Assembly (NCBI GenBank): GCA_965220935.1
Contig: OZ244857.1
Coordinates: forward strand, 620,001 to 684,000
Direction: 5' to 3'
Length of the DNA: 64,000 nt
From: Bin80 sp965220935
Lineage (GTDB): Bacteria > Bacteroidota > Rhodothermia > Rhodothermales > Bin80
Both the position numbers and the translations under genes were made by a program. The notes under the pieces were generated by a model. The model was not told the origin of the DNA, ran no database searches, and saw only the letters and a list, made by a program, of their open reading frames with translations. Below, piece by piece: positions 40,027 to 49,315 of this stretch (position 1 is the first letter of the stretch; each line of letters opens with the position of its first letter).

Positions 40027-41281
40027 TTTCTTCTTTTTGTGCAAGGAGCTCATCAAGCAGAAGCAATGCTTGATCAGTCACCAGCCTGTGGAGGGTCTCA
40101 GAGTCAGGCACCTTTTCGCCTAGATTTTTGAATCCAGTGCTTTTGTATACTGCGGTGGCAGCTTCATTAGATATTGAAAGCAAATGATGATCTCCAGTTT
40201 TCTCTAAGTCCAGCAGCCAACGTGCTAGCATTCCTGGTGGATCATTATTAAGTTGTGCGATCTCGTGGAGATCAAGAAGTGGTGCGGTATTTGTATATAT
40301 CTTATCAATACTTACTCGGCACTGTTGAAAATCAGCCTCAAACATTTCTGTATTGGACAGTCCTTCTGTGGATAATTGCCGGTATAATTTTGTTTTTCCA
40401 GATAGCAATAACCTGCAAGATAAGTGTCTCAATTGCGGATGAGATAGAATCAACTCATTCGTAAATTCTTCTAGTTGCTCAGTTACAGCGATATTGATTT
40501 CTTCAATCCTACTACGATGTGAAACGTCAATCGTAATCTTCTCATAGCGCACCGATGCAAGGGGTAGTTGCTCTGCATGAATACGGTTGTGATCATCAAT
40601 GGTGATCAACCAAGGCCCATGAATGCCAGGCTCTCCAGGATCTAGGGGTTGAAGAGATCCAGGGTAAAGCACTGGGGCTCTGGTGTCCTCATAATATTTT
40701 GGCGCATGGACATGACCAAGTAACCATAAGTCAACCAATTGGGCGGCCATGTCGCTCCGTTTCAATGGAGCATACTTGGCTTGGCTGTCTAAATCTCCAT
40801 GTACAATTCCAATGGTAAACTCATCGCTGTGAGAGAGATTGAGCGTGTCCAAGGGCGAGTGATCATAGTGAGCGTCTGGAAACGACCAACCAACGCATCG
40901 TAGGGATCGTCCAGATTGTGTCTTTACAATAGTTTCACTCCATTTTCCGTTGCTTCCGAGGAATCTTAGATTGTCATCAGACATTGATTCAACAAGATTT
41001 GGGAAGACTGCATGGTCATGATTGCCAGCAATGGCAACAACCGGAATTTCAGATGCACTCAGCTTCCTAACGCCTTGGCGTAATGTTCCGTAGGCCTCAA
41101 AGTAGGAGTTAGTGTTATCGGCCATATCTCCTGTGAGAACAACGGCATCAATGTGTTTAGAGATCGCATATTCAACCGTACGATCCCAGACCGTTCTCAC
41201 CGATAGGTCAGAATGGTTGAGGGGCACCCGTGACGGGTATCTTCCCAGATGTGCATCCCCAAGGCAAAGAAGTTGAATCAA
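40019..41281 (-). CDS. YhaO/SbcD-like DNA repair exonuclease
   Basis: 420 residues. The calcineurin-like metallophosphoesterase core has all five motifs: CLGDAHLG, LTGDMAD, AGNHDH, GIVHGD and LLGHVHAP. The C-terminal part (about 230-420) would be the capping/ATPase-binding region. It is the Mre11-type partner of the YhaN-like ATPase immediately downstream (8-bp overlap), so the two are certainly co-translated. It probably cuts blocked or hairpinned DNA ends. Confidence 0.92.
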   Translation of the reverse strand: MIQLLCLGDAHLGRYPSRVPLNHSDLSVRTVWDRTVEYAISKHIDAVVLTGDMADNTNSYFEAYGTLRQGVRKLSASEIPVVAIAGNHDHAVFPNLVESMSDDNLRFLGSNGKWSETIVKTQSGRSLRCVGWSFPDAHYDHSPLDTLNLSHSDEFTIGIVHGDLDSQAKYAPLKRSDMAAQLVDLWLLGHVHAPKYYEDTRAPVLYPGSLQPLDPGEPGIHGPWLITIDDHNRIHAEQLPLASVRYEKITIDVSHRSRIEEINIAVTEQLEEFTNELILSHPQLRHLSCRLLLSGKTKLYRQLSTEGLSNTEMFEADFQQCRVSIDKIYTNTAPLLDLHEIAQLNNDPPGMLARWLLDLEKTGDHHLLSISNEAATAVYKSTGFKNLGEKVPDSETLHRLVTDQALLLLDELLAQKEENG

Positions 41282-41636
41282 AGCAGAAAACCAATTATGT
41301 TAGCCTTAAATATAACTACCCGAGATAAATAAACCTTAACCCAAGTTCGTAAATGTAGTCATATAATCAGTACAGATCGCTCCCATTCCCATTTTTCGAA
41401 AAATTTTTTATTGATGCAAAATACACTCACCAAATCTTAGTAAATTCAGTGCATTGGTTGGTGGTTAAATAGATGCACGATTATCTGTTGTGGTGGTTGA
41501 AAGTATCAACTACAAATGGAGTCAGTTACAGTGTGTTAAGCGCAGTAATAAGGGATGATAATGCATCCATTTAACCACTAGCTAATCCTTAGAAACCTCC
41601 GCTTTCCAGACGTTAACAAATTCAAAATGGTTGATG
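41282..41636. other. Intergenic region upstream of the exonuclease gene
   Basis: No gene. It contains an A/T-rich palindrome near 41390-41410 and a MITE-like pair of inverted repeats (separate entry). Confidence 0.45.
41459..41580. repeat. MITE-like element with 19-bp inverted termini
   Basis: The sequence at 41459-41477 and the reverse complement of 41562-41580 agree at 17 of 19 positions (shared core GTGGTTAAAT and GATGCA), enclosing about 84 bp. No coding capacity. A target-site duplication is not apparent, so an RNA hairpin or regulatory element remains possible. Confidence 0.4.
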
Positions 41637-43340
41637 TCAACCATACATGGCATTTAATATGCGCTCAAACCTCTCGTCCGAAATGTTACCCCCGCATATA
41701 ATGATCCCAATCGTTTTGTTCGTGAGATCTTTGTCGTAATTTTGAAGGCAGGCAACAGCAACTGCCGCAGCCCCTTCAATTTTGATCTTATGCTCTTGAT
41801 AAATTAGTCGCATAGCGCTTGCTATTTCATCTTCAGTAGCAGTTTTCCAGTCATCAACCAGATCTATGCATAGAGACAAAGTGATGGCATCCTCCTCAAT
41901 ACCCCCAGATGTGCCATCAGATAGCGTTGATTGATTGGGTTGTTCAATGATGTGGCCTGCCTCTACGGATTTCTGCATCACATTTGATCGTTCGGGTGAG
42001 CAGCCAACAAGTATAACATCAGGTAGATGAGCCCTGAGGGCTAGTGCTAGACCACTCATTAATCCTCCACCGCCCACAGATAAAAAGACATAGTCAATAG
42101 GACCAGTTTGTTGTAATAATTCAATGCCAACCGTCCCTTGACCTGCAATGATATGCCAGTCATTGTATGGGGAAATAAATTCGTAGCCTTTTTGCTTTGC
42201 GACCTGGCGAGCTTTGCGTTCTGTCTCAAGTGGGTCTTTGCCGTGAAACATAAGATTAGCCCCGTGTTTTTTTAGTGTGTCCACTTTGTGCAGATCGGTA
42301 GTGGAGGGGACATATAGTGTATAATCTATACCAAACTCCTCTGCAATCACACAAACGGCTAAGCCGTGATTCCCAGTAGACGCAACAGTCAGAGGGCGAG
42401 GAGAGTTTTCCAAAGATAGAATTTTATTGAGCGCTCCTCTATATTTGAATGACCCAGTGCGCTGCTCATTCTCAAGTTTCAAATAAACGGTTGCCCCATG
42501 GGATTCACCGAGATTCTTTGATTCAATTACAGGAGTGTGAACGATAGCTCCCTTAAGGTTTTCTGCGGCCGCCATGACATAGCGATAGGCCCGCCAACGG
42601 GGTGTGTCGTTTGGAGGGTTGTATTTTGGCCTTTGTTTGAGGTACTCTTTACGAACTGCCGCTGGAAATCGTTCTATTGCGTATCTCAGTGCTGTTCTGG
42701 GAAGTGTGACACTTGAATCGTCTAGAAATTCTTTGAGGACGGATTCATTGCGCTTCCCAGCTTCACGAAGCATCCAGCCGCAAGCCTTATGGATTAGATC
42801 CTCTTGATCGCTTGAAAGTAAGTCAGATAATGCCAACGTATCAACCAATTGATCCCGTTTGATAAAGTAATAAGTGGTCACGATGGCTATCCGACGCTCC
42901 CATAAATTTCTACCTTGAGCCAGAGTGTAGAGTAGGGTTCGTGGGCGGTTGAATAGATACGGGCCAAGAACCTTGTGGCAGCTAATATCTACTAAATCCC
43001 AATTGTTGATGAATGGTAAATGGTCTAAGTATGCACGGTAGACTATATGCTCATGACCATGTTGAAATAAATGAATCAAAAGACAGAGGGCTATAAAGCG
43101 ATCTTCATGGTAGGGAGACTGCAATAACACAAGTATTTCTTCAAATGGGACTTGTTTCCAGCAACGAGCAATTTTTCGAAGATCAGGCACAGTGACCCCG
43201 CGGAATAGGTCACCTTCGCCGTATTCACCTGGCCCAGTTTTAAAAAAACGCTGACAGTGTGCTGCGCGGACTGGATCGCTGATATCGGCCATTAAGTGTT
43301 GAAGATCACCAGCAGTCACTAGATGGGAACACATGATCAA
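41637..43340 (-). CDS. Fusion of AlkD-like DNA glycosylase and threonine dehydratase
   Basis: A single 567-codon ORF. Residues about 12-235 are an AlkD/DUF1061-type HEAT-like DNA alkylation repair domain. It has RGVTVPDLRKIARCW at the start, the active-site segment INNWDLVDIS with W114 and the probable catalytic D118, and LWERRIAIVTTYYFIK. Residues about 252-567 are a PLP-dependent threonine/serine dehydratase of the IlvA/TdcB fold: TGSFKYRGALNK with Schiff-base K299, ASTGNHGLAV, and phosphate-binding SVGGGGLMSGLA. No ACT domain follows. The linker (PKYNPPNDTPRWRAYRYVM) is short. A Met at residue 256 (42575) could start the second part alone. I know of no standard fusion of these families. 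Confidence 0.88.
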   Translation of the reverse strand: MIMCSHLVTAGDLQHLMADISDPVRAAHCQRFFKTGPGEYGEGDLFRGVTVPDLRKIARCWKQVPFEEILVLLQSPYHEDRFIALCLLIHLFQHGHEHIVYRAYLDHLPFINNWDLVDISCHKVLGPYLFNRPRTLLYTLAQGRNLWERRIAIVTTYYFIKRDQLVDTLALSDLLSSDQEDLIHKACGWMLREAGKRNESVLKEFLDDSSVTLPRTALRYAIERFPAAVRKEYLKQRPKYNPPNDTPRWRAYRYVMAAAENLKGAIVHTPVIESKNLGESHGATVYLKLENEQRTGSFKYRGALNKILSLENSPRPLTVASTGNHGLAVCVIAEEFGIDYTLYVPSTTDLHKVDTLKKHGANLMFHGKDPLETERKARQVAKQKGYEFISPYNDWHIIAGQGTVGIELLQQTGPIDYVFLSVGGGGLMSGLALALRAHLPDVILVGCSPERSNVMQKSVEAGHIIEQPNQSTLSDGTSGGIEEDAITLSLCIDLVDDWKTATEDEIASAMRLIYQEHKIKIEGAAAVAVACLQNYDKDLTNKTIGIIICGGNISDERFERILNAMYG

Positions 43341-43379
43341 TGATTATGAGTTTAAGAGTTTTCTAAAAATTACCCAAAC

Positions 43380-45191
43380 ATGGTTGAAGATCTATTAGCG
43401 AATGCAGAATCCCACATTCCTGAAGGGTATGACCCAACTCTTTTTAAGATACGGCATTCTGTTGCGCATATCATGGCGCAGGCTGTTGTAGAGCGTTTTC
43501 CCGACGCAAAGCCGACGATCGGCCCACCTATTGAAGATAGATTCTATTATGACTTTGAGATGTCTAGTCCACCGAATGAAGATGATCTCAAATGGATTGA
43601 AGATCGAATGCGTTCAATTATCAAAGGACGACATCCATTCCAGATTCGACAAGTAACCCTTGAGGAAGCTCGCGCATTATTTGTGGATAATCCTTACAAG
43701 ATGGAGTTGATTGAGGAATTGACTTCTGAGAATGGAAACACCCCACTTACCGTATATCAACATGACTCATTTGTTGATCTTTGCCGTGGTCCGCACCTGC
43801 CTCATTCTGGATACATAAAGCCTAATGGGGTGAAGCTTCTTTCGATTGCGGGTGCTTACTGGAGGGGTGATGCGAAGCGCCCCCAATTAATACGGATCTA
43901 TGGGACAGCATGGAAAAACAGAACCCAGTTAGATGCATTTTTGGAACAAATTGAACAGGCCAAAGCACGCGATCACCGTGTAATCGGTAAGAAGTTAGAG
44001 TTGTTTATGTTTAGTGACAAGGTTGGCCCTGGCCTTCCGATGTGGCTTCCAGCGGGGGCTACACTGCGGGAAACTCTAGTCAATTTTCTTCGTGATGAAC
44101 AGCTCAAAAGAGGGTATGAAACAATTAATACGCCTCACATAGGGCACTTGGATCTCTACAAAACCAGTGGACATTATCCATACTATAGCGATAGTCAGTT
44201 CCCTGCAATGCAGACCCATGAGATGGATGGATACCTCCTCAAACCAATGAACTGCCCCCATCACATTCTAATTTATTCTCATAAGCGGCGTAGCTACCGA
44301 GATCTACCTGTAAAATTGGCAGAATTTGGTCAGGTATATAGATATGAGCAGACTGGTGAGCTTGGTGGACTTACGCGTGTTCGTGGATTCACGGTTGATG
44401 ATGCTCACATTTTTTGCAGGCATGATCAAGTAGAAGAGGAAATCCGCGATGCTATTGATCTCGCATTAAAGGTTCTTTCCGCATTAGATTTTAATGATTT
44501 CAGTGTGCAGCTATCGCTCCGTGATCCTCAGGAGCATGATAAGTATACTGGTACAGAAGAAGAGTGGGATGCTGCGGAAGAATCAATGAGAAAAGTTGTC
44601 CGTGAAATGAATCTTGATGTTCACGAAGAATTAGGAGAAGCGGCATTTTATGGTCCGAAGGTAGATTTTAAGGTGCGTGATGCTTTAGGTCGACAGTGGC
44701 AATTAGGAACTGTACAACTGGATTATAATCTGCCAGAGCGATTTGATCTCTGGTACACAGGCGCAGATGATAAACACCATCGTCCTGCGATGATTCATCG
44801 CGCACCATTTGGCTCATTAGAGCGCTTTATTGGTGTCCTGATTGAACACTGTGCAGGTGTATTTCCATTTTGGCTTGCACCCGAGCAGATTCGCATTATG
44901 TCTATTTCTGAGCGTTTCGTTGACTATGCCAAAGAAATTCATTATAAGCTTCGGCAAGAGGGATTACGTGCAACACAGGATATACGTAGTGAAAAGATTG
45001 GTTATAAGATTCGCGAAGCAGAGATGGTGAAAATTCCATATATGGTCATCATTGGTGCTCGTGAAGTTGAACAGAAGGCGCTTTCAGTCAGAGCCAGGTC
45101 TGGCGAAGATCTTGGATCAATGGCAATGGATGCGTTTCTGGAGTTTATACATAAAGAACGGGTTCCTGACATGGGACGTGATATAGGTTGA
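43380..45191 (+). CDS. thrS: Threonyl-tRNA synthetase without the TGS domain
   Basis: 603 residues. The editing domain is present (HSVAHIMAQAV with the HxxxH pair, and DLCRGPHLPHSG). The class II catalytic core has motif 2-like YRYEQTGELGGLTRVRGFTVDDAHIF, the zinc-ligand segment MNCPHHILIY, and motif 3 GSLERFIGVLIEH. The C-terminal anticodon-binding domain is complete. The frame starts only about 20 residues before the editing domain, so the N-terminal TGS domain (about 60 residues) of typical bacterial ThrRS is absent; the upstream 39 bp cannot encode it. It diverges from the fusion gene. Confidence 0.95.
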   Translation: MVEDLLANAESHIPEGYDPTLFKIRHSVAHIMAQAVVERFPDAKPTIGPPIEDRFYYDFEMSSPPNEDDLKWIEDRMRSIIKGRHPFQIRQVTLEEARALFVDNPYKMELIEELTSENGNTPLTVYQHDSFVDLCRGPHLPHSGYIKPNGVKLLSIAGAYWRGDAKRPQLIRIYGTAWKNRTQLDAFLEQIEQAKARDHRVIGKKLELFMFSDKVGPGLPMWLPAGATLRETLVNFLRDEQLKRGYETINTPHIGHLDLYKTSGHYPYYSDSQFPAMQTHEMDGYLLKPMNCPHHILIYSHKRRSYRDLPVKLAEFGQVYRYEQTGELGGLTRVRGFTVDDAHIFCRHDQVEEEIRDAIDLALKVLSALDFNDFSVQLSLRDPQEHDKYTGTEEEWDAAEESMRKVVREMNLDVHEELGEAAFYGPKVDFKVRDALGRQWQLGTVQLDYNLPERFDLWYTGADDKHHRPAMIHRAPFGSLERFIGVLIEHCAGVFPFWLAPEQIRIMSISERFVDYAKEIHYKLRQEGLRATQDIRSEKIGYKIREAEMVKIPYMVIIGAREVEQKALSVRARSGEDLGSMAMDAFLEFIHKERVPDMGRDIG

Positions 45192-45340
45192 ATCATCACC
45201 ATGTTTTGGGGTGTCTTACAACGGAGGTTCTATCGCATGGCAACGTACTGTCCTGCTTTGAATTCCAAGTCTTGAAACTTGGTGGTAAAGTTCTTTCAAT
45301 CCCCATACCTTTATGTACTGCTAACAGGGCATCGGGAGAC
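45192..45340. other. Convergent gap between thrS and proS
   Basis: A short stretch with an imperfect CCAAGT/ACTTGG hairpin near 45266-45283 that may help to terminate transcription; no U-run. Confidence 0.3.
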
Positions 45341-47119
45341 TTATTTTGAGCGAGTGCCCCAAGTTGGTAAATGATCTAATCGCTTGTTAAGGTCACGAAA
45401 ACACTTTGCGATGCCACTCTGGATCTCGTTAACGGCTTGATCTAAGGGAATGATCGCTGGATCCTTACTTCTCCTCCGACCAAATTCAGCGCCTCCTCGT
45501 CCTAATGAGCGAGCGCTGATTGTGCATCGTAAGGGGACACCTCTTAGATCTGCATCAGCGAACTTTATACCTGGACTGACATTGCGATCGTCATACAAGA
45601 CTTCAATGCCTGCGGCAAGTAGTTCGGAATAGAGGGTTTCGGCGGCTTCATGGATTTCACCTTCGCGTCCGAGTGAGACCAGCACCACTTGGTACGGAGC
45701 TACAGAAATGGGCAAATCCATGCCGTAGTCATCACTGTATTCTTCAGCAACACAGGCCAGAGCACGACCAACTCCAATGCCGTAGGACCCCATGACGATG
45801 GGTAGATCTTCACCATTTTCATCCGTATAGGTTGCTCCCATACTATCACTATAGCGAGTGCCCAGCTGAAAAATATTTCCAACCTCTATGCCACGCACGA
45901 CACGCAGAGGTTTTCCTGCGATTGGATCAGGTGCACCATCATAGGCTAAAGCAATAGGAGTGACTAGATCCGCAGTAAAGTCCCGTCCATAATTTGCTCC
46001 TGTATAATGCCAGTCCTTTTCATTGGCTCCGACGATTAGGTTTGCAGATAGAAGAATCAAATCATCTGCGACTAGAAAGACTTTGGAACGATCAATATTG
46101 AAAAATGACGCATATCCAGGAACGCATCCAGCCGCGGTGATCTCGTCAACTTCGGCAGGGCGAAGTGTCTTTGCCCCAATAGCATAGCGGAGTTTGAGTT
46201 CATTGACGTCCATGTCTCCACGAACACATGCTGCAACGAGGCAAGGTGGGCGGTCTGCGCCAAAATCTCCCATAAAGAATACCATCTTTCCAGTTTGGCG
46301 TGTACTCACGCCGCAGAACTGTGCGACTTTGGCGATCGTAGACTGCCCAGGTGTATGGATGCGGGTAAGTGGTGTCAAGGATTCTGAAGGTTCGGGAATT
46401 TTTTTAAAGGTTGCGACATCCAAGTTTGACGCATAGCCAGTCTCTTCGCAAATTGCTAGAGAGTCCTCACCAACAGGAGTAATATACATGAACTCGTGAG
46501 CAGTGTTACCACCCATCATGCCAGCATCACTCTCAACCGCCACTAGACTAAGTCCGAGTCTTGCTCCTATGCGGAGATACGCATCATAGTGAGCTGCATA
46601 TTGAGACTGCAGTCCCTCCATATCCTTATCCAACGAGTATGAATCTTTCATGACAAATTCCCGAACCCGAATGAGCCCGCCTCTAGCCCGAGGCTCATCT
46701 CGAAATTTTGTCTGCATATGATAGACCATTTGGGGGAGTTGACGATAGGAGCGAATTTCGGATTTACAGAGGGTCGCCACGACTTCTTCATGAGTTAAGG
46801 CAAGCACTAAGTCTCGTCCTTTTCGGTCTTTGAAGCGCCCCATTTCATCTCCGATCTGATACCAGCGACCAGATTCCTGCCAGATTTCAGCGGGATGCAC
46901 GACGGGCATACATAATTCTTGACCGCCGATGGCATCCATTTCTTCTCGAAGAATTTGCTCGATCTTACGCAAAGAGCGATGTGCGAGTGGGAGATAGGAG
47001 TATAATCCTGCTGCGAGTTGTCGGACATATCCTGCCCGAGCAAGCATTTGGCTAGATTTAGAATCAGCTTCTGTAGGTGCTTCACGTAGAGTTTCGCCAA
47101 AAAATTTAGATAATCGCAT
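45341..47119 (-). CDS. proS: Prolyl-tRNA synthetase, bacterial type
   Basis: 592 residues. It starts MRLSKFFGETLREAP like E. coli-type ProRS. Class II motif 1 (LYSYLPLAHRSLRKIEQILREEMDAIGGQE), motif 2 (FRDEPRARGGLIRVREFVMKDSYS) and motif 3 (GSYGIGVGRALACVAEE) are present. Between motifs 2 and 3 lies the INS editing domain (about 225-380, with KMVFFMGDFG and AIGAKTLRPAEVDEI), so mischarged Ala-tRNA(Pro) can be cleared. The C-terminal anticodon-binding domain is complete. It is convergent with thrS. Confidence 0.96.
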   Translation of the reverse strand: MRLSKFFGETLREAPTEADSKSSQMLARAGYVRQLAAGLYSYLPLAHRSLRKIEQILREEMDAIGGQELCMPVVHPAEIWQESGRWYQIGDEMGRFKDRKGRDLVLALTHEEVVATLCKSEIRSYRQLPQMVYHMQTKFRDEPRARGGLIRVREFVMKDSYSLDKDMEGLQSQYAAHYDAYLRIGARLGLSLVAVESDAGMMGGNTAHEFMYITPVGEDSLAICEETGYASNLDVATFKKIPEPSESLTPLTRIHTPGQSTIAKVAQFCGVSTRQTGKMVFFMGDFGADRPPCLVAACVRGDMDVNELKLRYAIGAKTLRPAEVDEITAAGCVPGYASFFNIDRSKVFLVADDLILLSANLIVGANEKDWHYTGANYGRDFTADLVTPIALAYDGAPDPIAGKPLRVVRGIEVGNIFQLGTRYSDSMGATYTDENGEDLPIVMGSYGIGVGRALACVAEEYSDDYGMDLPISVAPYQVVLVSLGREGEIHEAAETLYSELLAAGIEVLYDDRNVSPGIKFADADLRGVPLRCTISARSLGRGGAEFGRRRSKDPAIIPLDQAVNEIQSGIAKCFRDLNKRLDHLPTWGTRSK

Positions 47120-47540
47120 TAATCAGAAAAGGAGTAGTTTTTACAAAATTAAGATGTATGACTTCTATTACCAAAGAATTGCGCGATTAGTGTCAAATTT
47201 CTGAATGAGCAGGATGTGATGAAGCATCAATTAGATGTTCATTTTGATGTTATATGGGTTAGACACATAGATTCAACGGAAATACATGATTCCAGACTAT
47301 TCATCATGGTTTAGTTGATCAAATAATTTTTGGATTAATTGGGTCTTTATTATTTCTGGTTTACCCTTAACATGCATACTTCATGGGATGTGTTACTTTT
47401 AGGGGGCTTCCATTTTTAAGTGAATGATTGACCACATACTCAGCAGCAGAAATCCTACCAAATATGATCCGAAAATTCCTTAAATTTACGATTTCTCTCA
47501 CACTTTAGTCAGAAGCCCCTGAGTTTATTGACACCCTTAT
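47120..47540. other. Divergent intergenic region upstream of proS
   Basis: AT-rich, 421 bp, no gene seen. It should contain the proS promoter; no leader hairpin or T-box was recognised. Confidence 0.4.
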
Positions 47541-48287
47541 TTGTATATCATGCAGGATATATTATTGCAACTTTCTGAAGAAGATTACGCGTTTCTGATC
47601 AAAATAATTCAGAGTCCTTTAGACCGTTGCTCCAAACTGACAGCACATTTACAGAATGTAGAATCACTTGAGCATAAACGCGCATTGTGTGAGGGAATTG
47701 AGAGAAAAATTCGTTATTTAGGGAGTAGCAATATCGCGTACTATTCTCGGAGGACTCTTGGGGCAGAACCTGGGGCTAATTTTCGTTACATCATTCGCGA
47801 GACTGCACGCTTTTTGAAGGTGCCGTTACCGAATCAAGGCAGCGAAAGAGATTTACTGATCAAGTTGACGCAGCTCTATGCCGTAGATCAGTTCTCTCAG
47901 CTCACACCCAAAGAGCAACAGCAAATTCTTGAGTCTCTTGGGATTGAGCGTGAGCGGATGTTTAACTTCATTAAGAAGGCAGGCAGTTTTTTTGCATTGC
48001 CAGTTTTAGTGCAGACCATTGGCACAATTGTTGTTGAGGGTTTGATCAAAACTCTTATATTTGGATGGACATCTCGGCTGATTGGATCAAAATTGGCAAC
48101 TTCAATATTTTCAATTTTTTTTGCTCGCGTTCCTTGGTGGGTAAGTACAATCATTCCAGGGACTTGGGCGGTCTCAATAGGGCTTACGGCATTACAGGTT
48201 CAGGGACCTGTCTGGCAAAAGACTGTGCCGATTTTATTGTATCTTGGGCTATGTTGTATACGTATTGATGCAGAAAAAGAATCGTAA
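47541..48287 (+). CDS. YaaW/UPF0174-like membrane protein
   Basis: 248 residues (MQDILLQLSEEDYAF may be the better start, three codons downstream). The N-terminal 150 residues are soluble and helical, with GSNIAYYSRRTLGAEPGANFRYIIRETARFLKVPL, similar in layout to the E. coli YaaW N-terminal region. Two or three hydrophobic segments follow (about 150-175, 190-205 and 207-240). Function unknown. The family call rests on overall layout, not on a decisive motif. Confidence 0.5.
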   Translation: MYIMQDILLQLSEEDYAFLIKIIQSPLDRCSKLTAHLQNVESLEHKRALCEGIERKIRYLGSSNIAYYSRRTLGAEPGANFRYIIRETARFLKVPLPNQGSERDLLIKLTQLYAVDQFSQLTPKEQQQILESLGIERERMFNFIKKAGSFFALPVLVQTIGTIVVEGLIKTLIFGWTSRLIGSKLATSIFSIFFARVPWWVSTIIPGTWAVSIGLTALQVQGPVWQKTVPILLYLGLCCIRIDAEKES

Positions 48288-48338
48288 ATCGAGATTGGAT
48301 CAAGGAACATACTGGATGGATTTACAAATAGTCACTAT

Positions 48339-48411
48339 TGCCCTGTAGCTCAATTGGCAGAGCGCCTGGCTCTGGACCAGGAGGTTTCAGGTTCGAATCC
48401 TGGCGGGGCAA
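48339..48411 (+). tRNA. tRNA-Gln (anticodon CUG)
   Basis: Cloverleaf: acceptor UGCCCUG/CGGGGCA, D-arm GCUC-AAUUGGCA-GAGC, anticodon stem CCUGG/CCAGG with loop CUCUGGA (anticodon CUG, codon CAG), and T-arm UCAGG-UUCGAAU-CCUGG. Length 73 nt with discriminator A; CCA is not encoded. The last four bases form the start of a 37-bp direct repeat. Confidence 0.95.
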
Positions 48412-48523
48412 CAGCCCTCATTTTAGAGTGACAGCCAAGAAGCTGTAAACCGTCTACTGATCCACTTAAAAGAGAAGCAAATCAATGCAACAACCCTCAT
48501 TTTAGAGTGACAGCCAAGAAGCT
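48408..48523. repeat. 37-bp direct repeat at the 3' end of tRNA-Gln
   Basis: Bases 48408-48444 and 48487-48523 are identical except for one position. The first copy begins inside the tRNA 3' end; the second contains the stop codon and last codons of the minus-strand lipoprotein gene. The offset is 79 bp. It may be a tandem duplication of the gene 3' end or an att-like scar beside a tRNA. Confidence 0.85.
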
Positions 48524-49315
48524 AGCAAACGATTCTTTGGAGGAGATTGGACGTCCTTTCGTAAATAGCTCGCTGATTGCTCCATCCAAATACAAAGCAT
48601 GATCTGCTTTGATGATGTCTCTGTACCAGATTGCAAAATCATGAAAATTGACCGCACCGTTACTGATGGCGATGACAGCATGCCCATCAGATGTCACACC
48701 AATTCCACTGCGCAGTCGACAGTTTTTAGAACCAAGAGTAAACGCTGGGTGAACCTGTTGATCCTCAATGAGCAGGGGCCCTGATTGAAGTGCGTATGCA
48801 ACATCAAGTGCTTGCTCACTAAAGCGTGATGACTCCATGATGCCATAGCGATCATTACTGACAAAAAAGACACCGTTGGGCTTTAAATAGAAATTTCCAT
48901 AACCATCTTCAAGATTTATAGGATGTAGTTCAATAGATTGTTCTACATAGAGTCCTGTGGGGACTAAATCTGGTTCAAAAATTCCAGCATTGGTAACAGC
49001 AATGATTGTGTGACCATCCTTCTCAAGTGATGTAATCAGGTGATTGATGGTCTTGAAAGGCTGGTTTGTTGAGGGGTTCTTCCAGTGGAGAGTAATTTGA
49101 TGAATATCAGGATCTACACGAACCACCTCATATGGATTTGAGGAATCAAGCGTACAGTGCTGGTTTTGGATAGACTGTCGGATTCCACTACACCCACCTA
49201 GAAATAACACCACAAGGAAGAGACCACAATGGGTGTGGTGTGAAAAAAGTATATTTGTCAGGAAGGAGCGTTGATGAGGCAGATCATCACACGGACTATC
49301 TGCCATCTCAATCAT
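48497..49315 (-). CDS. Phosphodiester glycosidase (NAGPA/DUF2233) family lipoprotein
   Basis: 272 residues. The N-terminus has a long polar lead and then GLFLVVLFLGGCSG, a lipobox. The first Met of the family-like start may lie further inside, but no better start is visible. The domain runs from about 75 to 272, with AVTNAGIFEPDLVPTGLYVEQ, FYLKPNGVFFVSND, ALQSGPLLIEDQQVHPAF, RSGIGVTSDGHAVIAIS and ALYLDGAISELF. Family members remove GlcNAc from phosphodiester-linked sugars; the bacterial substrate is unknown. Its start overlaps the SDR gene stop by 4 bp. Confidence 0.85.
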   Translation of the reverse strand: MIEMADSPCDDLPHQRSFLTNILFSHHTHCGLFLVVLFLGGCSGIRQSIQNQHCTLDSSNPYEVVRVDPDIHQITLHWKNPSTNQPFKTINHLITSLEKDGHTIIAVTNAGIFEPDLVPTGLYVEQSIELHPINLEDGYGNFYLKPNGVFFVSNDRYGIMESSRFSEQALDVAYALQSGPLLIEDQQVHPAFTLGSKNCRLRSGIGVTSDGHAVIAISNGAVNFHDFAIWYRDIIKADHALYLDGAISELFTKGRPISSKESFASFLAVTLK

